A DNA stretch of 5,128 nt from contig JACDDF010000218.1 in the NCBI GenBank assembly GCA_013817135.1, positions 1-5,128 of the forward strand. The letters run 5' to 3'. The translations under genes and the position numbers were made by a program. Below are positions 1 through 5,128 of this stretch, one piece after another (position 1 is the first letter of the stretch; every line of letters starts with the position of its first letter). The stretch is from Nitrospirales bacterium (GTDB taxonomy: Bacteria; Nitrospirota; Nitrospiria; Nitrospirales; UBA8639). The notes beneath the pieces were generated by a model. The model saw nothing but the letters and a program-made list of their open reading frames with translations, was not told where the DNA came from and did not search any database.

Positions 1-312
1 AAGAAAAACTCCCGGAGCAGTGTCACAATTTCCCTGCTTAAAGATCAGTGTGCCCTCATCTTGTCTCGTGCAATGGTGATCCAATCCCTGCTGATGGGTT
101 CGACCCACCACCGTCACTTTTTTCCGTGGGGACCCGATTTGGTTGGCCCGGTCCCATGTATGTTGCAACATGGAACGGTCACCCACGAACGTACAATATT
201 GCTTCTGAACTGCATGCCCGAGCCACTGTTGGATACAGGGTCGAATACGTTCCCCCTCACCACCAGCCAGCACGATGGACCACACGGAGGACGGTAGGGT
301 CTGAAGAGTCAT
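1..312 (-). CDS. Sugar-1-phosphate nucleotidyltransferase (mannose-1-phosphate guanylyltransferase-like), N-terminal part
   Basis: The first 104 codons of a gene read leftwards and cut off by the window edge. The start is an ATG at 310-312, preceded by a perfect AGGAGG (319-324) with a 6-base spacer, so the start is secure. After W11, the protein has the nucleotidyltransferase signature LAGGEGERIRP (residues 15-25), which binds the nucleoside triphosphate. It continues into KQYCTF (37-42), matching the PKQ-F/Y segment of mannose-1-phosphate guanylyltransferases. Near the cut, NCDTAPGVFL (95-104) matches the (N)TAPAI segment of the same family. Family members join a sugar-1-phosphate to an NTP to give an activated sugar for polysaccharide or glycan synthesis in the cytoplasm; the sugar and the nucleotide cannot be told from this fragment. 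The residue before the signature lysine is Q rather than the usual P. The gene is divergent from the cupredoxin-like gene and shows no frameshift in the visible part. Confidence 0.88.
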   Translation of the reverse strand, partial: MTLQTLPSSVWSIVLAGGEGERIRPCIQQWLGHAVQKQYCTFVGDRSMLQHTWDRANQIGSPRKKVTVVGRTHQQGLDHHCTRQDEGTLIFKQGNCDTAPGVFL

Positions 313-318
313 AATAGA

Positions 319-324
319 CCTCCT
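319..324 (-). promoter_or_regulatory. Ribosome binding site of the nucleotidyltransferase gene
   Basis: The minus strand reads AGGAGG, 6 bases before the ATG at 310-312. It is a full match to the anti-Shine-Dalgarno core, the strongest in the window, and it fixes the start of the left-edge gene. Confidence 0.85.
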
Positions 325-572
325 GGAAAGTGAAAAACGTAACTAATGGAACATGACGGATAGAACATGTCGCACTCTCGTTCTTTCACACCGCAGAATT
401 TGCCGTCCTTTCAAGAAGCAGGGGAGGAAGTAAAAAACGACCATGACATTTCAAACAATTAATTGATAGGTAAGCAAATGAAGGGCCATAGTGAGAAGAA
501 ACATTAAGCCATTGATTTTTTTGACTTTTCGTTGAAACCTCAGATCCTGAACTGTGCAGAACTGAACAGGCT

Positions 573-590
573 TGAAGGCTTCGGCCTTCA
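573..590 (+). repeat. Perfect hairpin with UUCG tetraloop
   Basis: A 7-bp perfect stem (TGAAGGC / GCCTTCA) closes a TTCG loop with a C-G closing pair, the exceptionally stable C(UUCG)G tetraloop when transcribed on the plus strand. No T-run follows on either strand, so it is not a classical Rho-independent terminator. Two CTGAAC copies (547-552 and 562-567) lie just to its left. It could be part of a structured RNA, a processing signal or a dispersed repeat; its role is unknown. Confidence 0.6.
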
Positions 591-917
591 TGCATTGTAA
601 ACAAGAATTTCCAGGAGACTGTTGCTCTGACCTGATGAAGACATGACATAGCTTTACGCACATGCCATACGCAGGTGTAATGGAAACGTCGTTGGCATCC
701 ATCCTTCCAGATAAAAATCGCTCAGTCCGTCATCATCGCAATACACCAAACACCACCTAATCGGTTCTGACAACCTAAGGTGGCAGCTCACCAGACCCCT
801 TTCTTCTCTCCTTTTTCACAATTGGTAACCGAACAGACTCGGGAAACTCTTGCATGTCCCAACCTATGGCATGAAACCAGCATAACTTCTAACTACCGTG
901 CTTATTTTTTAAAAGGC

Positions 918-946
918 TAGAAAAGTTCTTAGGCAATTCTTAAGAT
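918..946 (+). promoter_or_regulatory. Candidate sigma-70 promoter of the cupredoxin-like gene
   Basis: TAGAAA (918-923) and TAAGAT (941-946) are separated by 17 bases; each matches four of six consensus positions. The predicted start of transcription, near 953, gives a leader of about 47 bases. Two copies of TTCTTA (926-931 and 937-942), spaced 11 bases start to start, lie between and over the promoter elements and may be a regulator site. The match is weak, so this is only a candidate. Confidence 0.3.
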
Positions 947-999
947 CAATTTATCAATGGGCGTGGTTCCATGACATGTATTGACCAAAGGATCGTCCC

Positions 1000-1968
1000 A
1001 TGAAATTTATCTCGTATGTTCTCACCGTAGGTCTCAACATCATCCTAATCACTCCGGCGTTTGGTTATGAAGCAATCACGGTCTCCAATGGAGGCACCAT
1101 TACCGGAAAGGTATTCCTGGCGGGGAAAGAACTCCCGGCATTGGCCTACAGTCTGGTTACCAATCCCGACACGGATTTTTGCGGGCGTATTTCCACAGGA
1201 ACAGGATGGCGTCTCGTGGATGAATTTCAAGTGGCGCCGGATGGTGGTCTTCAAAATACTGTGGTCTTTTTGGAGGGTATTTCTCAAGGCAAACCCTTTC
1301 CCCAAACAGGCCCAGCCAAAGTCACGGTGGAGGATTGTCTATTTACGCCCTGGGTCTCGGTTGTGCAAAACGAACAACCACTCCATATCGTCAACATGGA
1401 TCCCATTATTCATGATGTGCAAATTTATGAAACGGCACCCTTCGGCTCAAAAGTCATGCTTCATCGCCCGCTCCGCCTCAATCCGTTCCATCCCAAGAAC
1501 AGAATCAAGGATCATCAACACAACCCTGGAGAGGCGATGCTCGACACGGTCGAGTTCTCCAAGGGCCGCAGAATCTTATACTTGGAATGCGGATTTCATA
1601 CCTACATGCAAAGCTGGGGAGTCGCGGTAGACAACCCGTATTACGCCATTACCGATGCGGAAGGAAAATTCACCCTCCCTGATGTCCCGGAAGGAGTCTA
1701 CTCGCTGATAGCCTGGCACCCGGGCATGGGAGGATTTATCAAAATGAAAGTGGTGGTCTTACCAAACGAAATATTGAAAACCAGAATGGAATTTCAGAAT
1801 CCGATCGACCGGCGCATGGCCCATAATACGATGTTTTCTAATTATCGGTTTGGCACCGAGGTCCTGGAAAAAGAAGGAGCGGTTTATGATGTCCAAGCGA
1901 CGCATGAAACCCAGGACATCCTCAGCGACCAGCATGGAGAAACCGCTAACAAACATTCAGGCCATTGA
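1000..1968 (+). CDS. Exported cupredoxin-like (plastocyanin-type) protein with carboxypeptidase regulatory-like domain
   Basis: The protein has 322 residues. The ATG is preceded by AAAGGA with about 7 bases of spacing. Residues 1-22 form a signal peptide (K2, a hydrophobic core, then a likely cut after AFG), placing the protein in the periplasm or outside. Residues about 30-95 form a beta-rich domain opening with GGTITGKV and containing C61. A cupredoxin-like part follows: C113, then NMDPIIHDV (132-140, H138) and ECGFHTYMQSW (196-206). H138, C197, H200 and M203 have the order of a type 1 copper site (His, then Cys-x2-His-x2-Met). Residues about 212-262 (YYAITDAEGKF, then DVPEGVYSLIAWH) are a carboxypeptidase regulatory-like beta-sandwich. 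Proteins with this layout are common in Nitrospira and Planctomycetes and are often annotated as plastocyanins; most have no tested function. Copper binding and electron transfer are inferred from the motif. The last 60 residues are polar and His-containing, without a known domain. No partner gene is adjacent. Confidence 0.85.
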   Translation: MKFISYVLTVGLNIILITPAFGYEAITVSNGGTITGKVFLAGKELPALAYSLVTNPDTDFCGRISTGTGWRLVDEFQVAPDGGLQNTVVFLEGISQGKPFPQTGPAKVTVEDCLFTPWVSVVQNEQPLHIVNMDPIIHDVQIYETAPFGSKVMLHRPLRLNPFHPKNRIKDHQHNPGEAMLDTVEFSKGRRILYLECGFHTYMQSWGVAVDNPYYAITDAEGKFTLPDVPEGVYSLIAWHPGMGGFIKMKVVVLPNEILKTRMEFQNPIDRRMAHNTMFSNYRFGTEVLEKEGAVYDVQATHETQDILSDQHGETANKHSGH

Positions 1969-2105
1969 GGCTCCATCTAAGGGACCAGCCAGAGAATCGC
2001 AGAGAAAGACTCAGGATCACTGCTTGTCTCAAGGAACATTGAGTGAGCCATGATCTTCCATCCGCTGCTCCAAACGTGTCCACCTGGTTCAGACAACCTG
2101 AAGAG

Positions 2106-2154
2106 TGGGGGCCTGACTCATGAGCCAGGCACCATTTGGGTAAGCTTCCCCCCA
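2106..2154 (+). terminator. Nested inverted repeat, possible terminator of the cupredoxin-like gene
   Basis: The inner hairpin 2111-2130 pairs GCCTG with CAGGC and CTC with GAG, with one A-C mismatch and a 2-base top. Outside it, TGGGG (2106-2110) can pair with CCCCA (2150-2154). It lies about 140 bases after the stop codon of the upstream gene. No T-run follows, so intrinsic termination is doubtful; the structure itself is visible in the sequence. Confidence 0.25.
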
Positions 2155-2295
2155 TTAGAAATAGGCTTCCTTTCCTCTCTTCCTCATGCTCCATGTTTGG
2201 CCTCGGACGAACCAATGCCCATTTCACGAAATAAAACAAGACTAGCGCCCACCGACAAGTTGCGATAGGCTGCAACGTTGGAAAAATACAATGAG

Positions 2296-2301
2296 AAAGG
2301 G
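2296..2301 (+). promoter_or_regulatory. Ribosome binding site deciding the pdxB start
   Basis: AAAGGG lies 7 bases before the ATG at 2309 and 4 bases before the in-frame ATG at 2306. A further in-frame ATG at 2291 has only GGA, with weak spacing, before it. The family's usual N-terminus (K-I-x-V-x-E-N-x-P-Y) also aligns a few residues after 2309, so 2306/2309 is preferred. Confidence 0.5.
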
Positions 2302-2308
2302 CCAAATG

Positions 2309-3502
2309 ATGAAAAAATCGATCAACATGGTAGCCGGGGAAAATATCCCCTATATCAACGAGGCGTTTGCCGGCCTGGGAAACCTGACTATTTTGCCAGG
2401 ACGATCCATCACCTCCAGCGATTTGCAAGACACGAACGTTTTACTCATTCGTTCCATTACGAAAGTGGATGAGACGTTATTGAAAGGCACTCCTGTCGAA
2501 TTTGTGGGATCAGCCTCCGCAGGAGTGGACCACATCGATGAAGCCTACCTTAAAACCCGGAATATCGGCTTTGCCTCGGCGGCAGGATCGAATGCCAATT
2601 CTGTGGCCGAATATGTCATGGCCTCATTATTGTTCCTTGGGAAACAGCAGGGCTTTGCCCTCAAAGGAAAAACCATTGGCATTATCGGCGTCGGGAACAT
2701 CGGCAAACTGGTCAAACACAAAGCGGAAGTGCTGGAGATGCTCCCGGTCCTCCATGATCCTCCGCTGGCAGAAACGGGCCAAATCGATCACCGCTCGTTA
2801 GCCGAAGCGCTAAGTTGTGACGTGGTCACGCTTCATACGCCATTGACCACCGACGGCCCCTACCCGACCTATCACATGCTCAATGAGCAGACACTCCAAT
2901 GGCTCAATCCATCCGCGATCTTCATCAATGCCGCCCGTGGGGAAGTTGTGGAGACACAAGCCCTGCTGAACGCCATCACAGAAAATCGTATCGGGCCGAC
3001 CATCATCGACGTGTGGGAAGACGAACCCGCCATTAACTGGGACCTCTTTCAGGCCGTCACGATCGGCACACCACATATTGCCGGCCACTCGCTCGATGGC
3101 AAAGCCAATGGCACCTTCATGATCTATGCAGCGTTGTGCAAACATCTGGGCATCCCCCCCGCATGGAATCCCGTCCAGGTGCTGCCCACACCAACCGTCC
3201 CCTCCTTAACCATCGACTACCACGAGCAATCTGATGAAGAGTTGATTCAAGAAATGGTCACCACGATCTATGACCTGGAGGCCGATTATCATCGCATGCA
3301 ACAACTGCTCGCGATTCCTCAGGAAGAACGGCCTCGACGATTTGATGAACTTCGGAAAAACTATCCCGTCCGCCGGGAATTCCACCGAACTAACGTCACG
3401 CTCCCCAAAAACCAGGAGAGGCTTCAACACCTGCTTAAAGGAATAGGATTTTTGGAATTCAGCGAAGAGAGGGACCCGATAAGGGCAGGTCAACTGTCTT
3501 GA
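2309..3502 (+). CDS. pdxB: 4-phosphoerythronate dehydrogenase (vitamin B6 biosynthesis)
   Basis: The protein has 397 residues from the preferred ATG (403 from 2291), near the roughly 380 of E. coli PdxB. The enzyme oxidises 4-phospho-D-erythronate to 2-oxo-3-hydroxy-4-phosphobutanoate with NAD, the second step of the deoxyxylulose-5-phosphate-dependent route to pyridoxal phosphate, in the cytoplasm. It has the D-2-hydroxyacid dehydrogenase fold. The N-terminal part of the catalytic domain (ENIPY 11-15, then RSITKVDETLL 48-58 and SAGVDHIDEAYL 70-81) is followed by the Rossmann motif GVGNIG (127-132), with D150 at the end of the second strand. The catalytic set is R210 (INAARG), E239 (DVWEDEP) and H256 (TPHIAG). 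From about 285 on is the PdxB-specific C-terminal dimerisation domain, including FDELRKNYPVRREF (345-358), which separates it from other family dehydrogenases. H260 stands where E. coli PdxB has Tyr (HIAGY). The gene appears to be alone, convergent with the downstream gene. Confidence 0.95.
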   Translation: MKKSINMVAGENIPYINEAFAGLGNLTILPGRSITSSDLQDTNVLLIRSITKVDETLLKGTPVEFVGSASAGVDHIDEAYLKTRNIGFASAAGSNANSVAEYVMASLLFLGKQQGFALKGKTIGIIGVGNIGKLVKHKAEVLEMLPVLHDPPLAETGQIDHRSLAEALSCDVVTLHTPLTTDGPYPTYHMLNEQTLQWLNPSAIFINAARGEVVETQALLNAITENRIGPTIIDVWEDEPAINWDLFQAVTIGTPHIAGHSLDGKANGTFMIYAALCKHLGIPPAWNPVQVLPTPTVPSLTIDYHEQSDEELIQEMVTTIYDLEADYHRMQQLLAIPQEERPRRFDELRKNYPVRREFHRTNVTLPKNQERLQHLLKGIGFLEFSEERDPIRAGQLS

Positions 3503-3616
3503 ACCTGTCCGTCCTGAGCTCCAGGTCCGGCCAGCCAGTCAACACTCTCCCCCCGGAGGAAAATCGAAGGGGAACGAGCTATCGAGCTGCCGGCAGAAGG
3601 ATCGAATGCTTGCCTT

Positions 3617-4561
3617 CTATTTAGGTATCGCCCTGTTGTTGGAAGGGAAAAGAGAAAGGTAGACGGTATCCGCGCGCTTCTTAATCCACTGAAATCGGAA
3701 TAACGTGCGGATTTGACTGGAGTACTGCCCGATATTCGCCTCCTGCCAAAGGCCTTCGGCAAAATAACGCCGATTCTCCCCCTCACTCAGAAATCCCGCG
3801 AACTTCTTATCGGTCACAAAGCTCACAGCCCAACTGTTCGTCCAACTGGGACGACAGCGCTGAACATAGTCATCGACCTCAAGAAGCAGCGATTTCATTT
3901 TCTCAAGATCCGTCATGAGCGATTCGGATGCAAGGAGAAACAGCACATCATGCCCTTGAGGAATATCGATAAGCCCAATACGGCTCTCCAGAGCCAGACA
4001 GGCTTGGTGGTCAATGGAATACACATCCGGTTGGCCGGGATCGCCTTTTGGAATAGTAAGGGTATTGGGTGAACCGGGTTTGCACACAAACTTTAAGTCA
4101 GACGGAGGACAGTCCCACTGCAATTGCACCCCGGCTTGCTCAATATCATCTAACAAGGAAGGAAAACGGGGATTTAATGCCACCCTATTCTGAATCGATT
4201 CGCCCGGCACAAGCCGAACCATTTGTGATCCGAACCTCCCAATTGGAGCGTCCTGCTTGACAGGACTCTCTGGTGCATTCAAGCGGGTGACCGAGAGCCA
4301 GGTAGAACCATCCGTCGGATTCCAAGGCAAATCCCGAACATCGACGTTGACCGGTTCATCACTAATATTGGTTAAATGGACGTGCAGTTCATACAGGTGT
4401 TCGCCAGGCTTCTTCAAAAACACCTCCATCGCCAACGCCAACCGAGGCTCTTCCTCCGGATCGTCAGCCGCACCGAGAGTGGGCGGTACAACAATGGTCA
4501 GGGCCCAAATACCAAAACTTATTAAAAAACAAAGAAATCGGTTTAAGAAATTTTTAAGCAT
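3617..4561 (-). CDS. Exported protein of unknown function
   Basis: The protein has 314 residues from ATG 4561. The frame can be extended 4 codons to a TTG at 4573, but that has no ribosome binding site, while the ATG has GAGA 6 bases upstream, so ATG is chosen. Residues 1-30 form a signal peptide: K3 and R8, a hydrophobic stretch, then a likely cut near TLGA-AD. Residues about 40-175 look like an Ig-like beta-sandwich (LYELHVHLTNISDEPVNV at 56-73, then a LVPGES turn at 117-122) with C151 and C160 close enough for a disulfide. The C-terminal half contains a mixed helix/strand segment with VLFLLASESLMTDLEKM (206-222), a Cys at 236, and an aromatic-rich part (W240, W244, SFVTDKKFAGF, W272). I do not recognise the family. 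A periplasmic or cell-surface role is inferred from the signal peptide only. Its stop lies 114 bases from the convergent pdxB stop, and it has its own promoter. Confidence 0.8.
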   Translation of the reverse strand: MLKNFLNRFLCFLISFGIWALTIVVPPTLGAADDPEEEPRLALAMEVFLKKPGEHLYELHVHLTNISDEPVNVDVRDLPWNPTDGSTWLSVTRLNAPESPVKQDAPIGRFGSQMVRLVPGESIQNRVALNPRFPSLLDDIEQAGVQLQWDCPPSDLKFVCKPGSPNTLTIPKGDPGQPDVYSIDHQACLALESRIGLIDIPQGHDVLFLLASESLMTDLEKMKSLLLEVDDYVQRCRPSWTNSWAVSFVTDKKFAGFLSEGENRRYFAEGLWQEANIGQYSSQIRTLFRFQWIKKRADTVYLSLFPSNNRAIPK

Positions 4562-4590
4562 ATGCGGTCTCAACGATTTATCTATTTATT

Positions 4591-4613
4591 GGAAAACGTG
4601 TTAAACCTTTTCC
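4591..4613. repeat. Inverted repeat GGAAAA-N11-TTTTCC
   Basis: Six-base arms at 4591-4596 and 4608-4613 are separated by 11 bases and cover the predicted transcription start of the exported-protein gene. The size and position suit a repressor operator or a weak hairpin in the 5' leader. No regulator family can be named. Confidence 0.35.
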
Positions 4614-4617
4614 ATGC

Positions 4618-4647
4618 AAGATAGGCTTTTTTCAGAATAATGGTCAA
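4618..4647 (-). promoter_or_regulatory. Candidate sigma-70 promoter of the unknown exported protein
   Basis: On the minus strand TTGACC (-35, complement of 4642-4647) and TATCTT (-10, complement of 4618-4623) are 18 bases apart. The -35 matches 5 of 6 and the -10 matches 4 of 6 consensus positions. The start of transcription would fall near 4610, giving a leader of about 50 bases to the ATG at 4561. The -35 element is exactly the spacer of an inverted repeat AATAAT/ATTATT (4636-4641, 4648-4653), and the palindrome AAAACGTTTT (4661-4670) lies just upstream. Confidence 0.5.
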
Positions 4648-4660
4648 ATTATTGCCTGAG

Positions 4661-4670
4661 AAAACGTTTT
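4661..4670. repeat. Palindrome AAAACGTTTT upstream of the promoter
   Basis: A perfect 10-base palindrome starts 14 bases upstream of the -35 element of the minus-strand promoter, where an activator or repressor dimer could bind. Part of it (AAAACGT) recurs at 4593-4599 in the leader. Function is inferred from position only. Confidence 0.3.
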
Positions 4671-4774
4671 GAGTAGGTAAGCCCAATCCTGTTTTTTTGA
4701 ATCATTAACTACCGAGGCATTGAGTCGACCAAAGCGAAAAGGACAGGGTGAACCGCATTCGAAGCTGATCCGTC

Positions 4775-4796
4775 AAGAAAAATGGCCTTTTTTCTT
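4775..4796. repeat. AT-rich inverted repeat
   Basis: AAGAAAAA (4775-4782) pairs with TTTTTCTT (4789-4796) around a 6-base loop. The stem is nearly all A-T and there is no GC part, so it is unlikely to terminate transcription by itself. It may reflect only base composition. Confidence 0.25.
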
Positions 4797-4895
4797 CTAG
4801 GTCTCCAAAACGGGGGGCTGAGAAACAGAAAAAATGCTTATTTGTTAGTTACGGAAGAAAAGTCTCGTCTCACCGGAACAAGGACTTCAAGATGC

Positions 4896-5033
4896 TTAAT
4901 GGACACAAGCGAATTGCCATTCAGCAAGTCCGGTTTTCGCAATAATCGCCTTAGGTTCCAGAGCACCGGGCCCTGCTTGGCCCTCTAAAACTAAATACCA
5001 GCGAACAGGGTTGGGAATTTCCGCAGGCTTGAA
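4896..5033 (-). pseudogene. Coding-like remnant without a start codon
   Basis: This minus-strand frame is open from 5102 down to a TAA at 4896-4898 but contains no ATG or GTG. Its last 45 codons (from TTC at 5031-5033) translate to protein-like sequence: it begins FKPAEIPNPVRWYLVLEG and ends TGLAEWQFACVH. A second minus-strand frame overlaps it (open 4841-4984, TAA at 4838-4840) and also looks coding: LWNLRRLLRKPDLL, then SIKHLEVLVPVRRDF. Two overlapping plausible frames suggest a frameshifted, decayed gene end or a mobile-element flank. I do not recognise either translation; both could be chance. Confidence 0.25.
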
Positions 5034-5040
5034 TGAAGAA

Positions 5041-5061
5041 CCCCGCAGCAAGCTGACGGGG
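5041..5061 (-). terminator. GC-rich bulged hairpin after the right-edge gene
   Basis: CCCCG (5041-5045) pairs with CGGGG (5057-5061), and CAGC (5046-5049) pairs with GCTG (5052-5055). One A (5056) is bulged, and the top is 2-4 bases. Read on the minus strand it starts 10 bases after the TAA of the right-edge gene and is followed by TTCTTCATTC, a moderately T-rich tail, so it can act as an intrinsic terminator for that gene. Removing the bulged base would make it a perfect palindrome, which also fits a REP-like dispersed element. Confidence 0.5.
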
Positions 5062-5071
5062 TATCGAAGAG

Positions 5072-5128
5072 TTAGAAGAGTTTCAGTTGTTGGGCATCTT
5101 CTTTAGGATAACCTTGCCGTTGGACATA
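5072..5128 (-). CDS. C-terminal end of an unidentified protein, cut by the window edge
   Basis: The minus strand is open from the right edge to a TAA at 5072-5074, giving 18 residues: YVQRQGYPKEDAQQLKLF. The charged, helical composition, the ending in LKLF and the terminator-like hairpin straight after the stop suggest a real C-terminus rather than a chance frame. Eighteen residues are too few to name a family. A nuclease, methylase or transposase would be compatible with such an ending, but that is only a guess. Confidence 0.45.
   Translation of the reverse strand, partial: YVQRQGYPKEDAQQLKLF

Larger units (their letters stand above)
313..999. other. Gene-free intergenic region between divergent genes
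   Basis: This 687-base stretch separates the divergent nucleotidyltransferase and cupredoxin-like genes. It holds the AGGAGG site (319-324), a direct repeat GAACATG (349-355 and 363-369), a UUCG-capped hairpin (573-590) and a weak promoter (918-946). Minus-strand open frames at 386-661 and 451-702 exist. They lack a properly spaced ribosome binding site, have no recognised domain, and have irregular composition, so I do not call them genes. The length is generous for two promoters, so a small RNA or a decayed gene could be hidden here, but nothing proves it. Confidence 0.6.
1969..2308. other. Intergenic region between the cupredoxin-like gene and pdxB
   Basis: This 340-base stretch holds a nested inverted repeat at 2106-2154, a short inverted repeat GTTGC/GCAAC (2259-2263 and 2272-2276) and the pdxB ribosome binding site. 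No clear promoter hexamers stand out for pdxB. An open frame at 2050-2268 on the plus strand has no ribosome binding site and no recognisable protein character, and is not called. Confidence 0.55.
4562..5071. other. Gene-poor intergenic region with promoter, hairpin and coding-like remnant
   Basis: About 510 bases lie between the start of the unknown exported protein and the end of the right-edge gene. They contain the promoter at 4618-4647, the palindrome AAAACGTTTT (4661-4670), an AT-rich hairpin (4775-4796), a coding-like minus-strand segment (4838-5033) and the GC-rich hairpin 5041-5061. An open frame on the plus strand at 4782-4988 is antisense to the coding-like segment and is not supported as a gene. 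Confidence 0.55.

Noticed and set aside
95..107. GGGTTCGACCC resembling a tRNA T-arm
   Set aside because: The loop is 5 instead of 7 bases, there is no cloverleaf around it, and it lies inside the nucleotidyltransferase gene.
48..314. Two plus-strand open frames at the left edge (48-314 and 61-297)
   Set aside because: They are antisense to the nucleotidyltransferase, which has family motifs and an AGGAGG site; the plus frames have neither.
386..702. Minus-strand open frames of 91 and 83 codons, the longer-upstream one with several Cys residues
   Set aside because: No ribosome binding site at proper spacing (GGAAGG abuts the ATG at 702), no recognised domain, and the Cys pattern is irregular. 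Could be re-opened if homologues exist.
662..760. Plus-strand 32-codon open frame
   Set aside because: No ribosome binding site and low-complexity His/Asn/Thr ending; looks like chance.
867..883. Sigma-54-like GG-N10-GC (TGGCATG ... CAGCAT)
   Set aside because: Spacing is right but the -12 element lacks the TT of TTGC, and it lies more than 110 bases before the start codon.
2050..2268. Plus-strand 72-codon open frame before pdxB
   Set aside because: No ribosome binding site, contains the inverted repeat 2106-2154, and its translation has no protein-like pattern.
1946..2428. Minus-strand 160-codon open frame
   Set aside because: It overlaps the beginning of pdxB and the end of the cupredoxin-like gene in antisense and shows no domain.
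3503..3616. Short palindromes (CTCC-CCCC-GGAG, CTGCCGGCAG) between the convergent genes, as a bidirectional terminator
   Set aside because: Stems are only 4-5 bp and lack a T-run on either strand.
4562..4573. TTG start four codons upstream for the exported protein
   Set aside because: No ribosome binding site; the ATG at 4561 has a usable GAGA and gives a normal signal peptide.
4782..4988. Plus-strand 68-codon open frame
   Set aside because: It is antisense to the more protein-like minus frames, and its start lies in an AT-rich inverted repeat.
567..5033. Shared 10-mer CAGGCTTGAA at 567-576 and 5024-5033, both next to hairpins
   Set aside because: About a dozen 10-base matches are expected by chance in a window of this size, and similarity does not extend.

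Overview
The window looks like ordinary chromosomal DNA from a free-living Gram-negative bacterium, most likely of the Nitrospira lineage (Nitrospirota). That assignment is an inference from roughly 50% GC, the style of the left-edge sugar nucleotidyltransferase, and the periplasmic plastocyanin/carboxypeptidase-regulatory-like protein. No rRNA, tRNA, CRISPR array or complete mobile element was seen.

Layout from left to right: (1) The 5' part of a sugar-1-phosphate nucleotidyltransferase gene lies on the minus strand and runs off the left edge (1-312, strong AGGAGG ribosome binding site). (2) A 687-base gene-free stretch (313-999) holds a UUCG-capped hairpin and, near its right end, a weak promoter. 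(3) On the plus strand is an exported cupredoxin-like protein (1000-1968) with a C-x2-H-x2-M copper-type motif. (4) After a 340-base gap comes pdxB (2309-3502), 4-phosphoerythronate dehydrogenase of vitamin B6 synthesis. (5) Convergent to it, 114 bases away, is an exported protein of unknown function on the minus strand (3617-4561). It has its own recognisable promoter, with an inverted repeat around the -35 element. (6) A gap of about 510 bases (4562-5071) holds that promoter, a stretch of minus-strand sequence that reads like decayed or frameshifted coding DNA, and a GC-rich hairpin. (7) The last 57 bases are the C-terminal end of another minus-strand gene that enters from the right; the hairpin sits just after its stop codon.

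The genes do not form an obvious operon or shared pathway. The nucleotidyltransferase and the cupredoxin-like gene are divergent, the cupredoxin-like gene and pdxB are co-directional but widely spaced, and pdxB and the unknown exported protein are convergent. Each is probably transcribed on its own. The parts least explained by known families are the right-hand intergenic region (protein-like frames without a start, next to the bulged hairpin) and the secreted protein of unknown function. I found no convincing evidence of a new multi-gene system.
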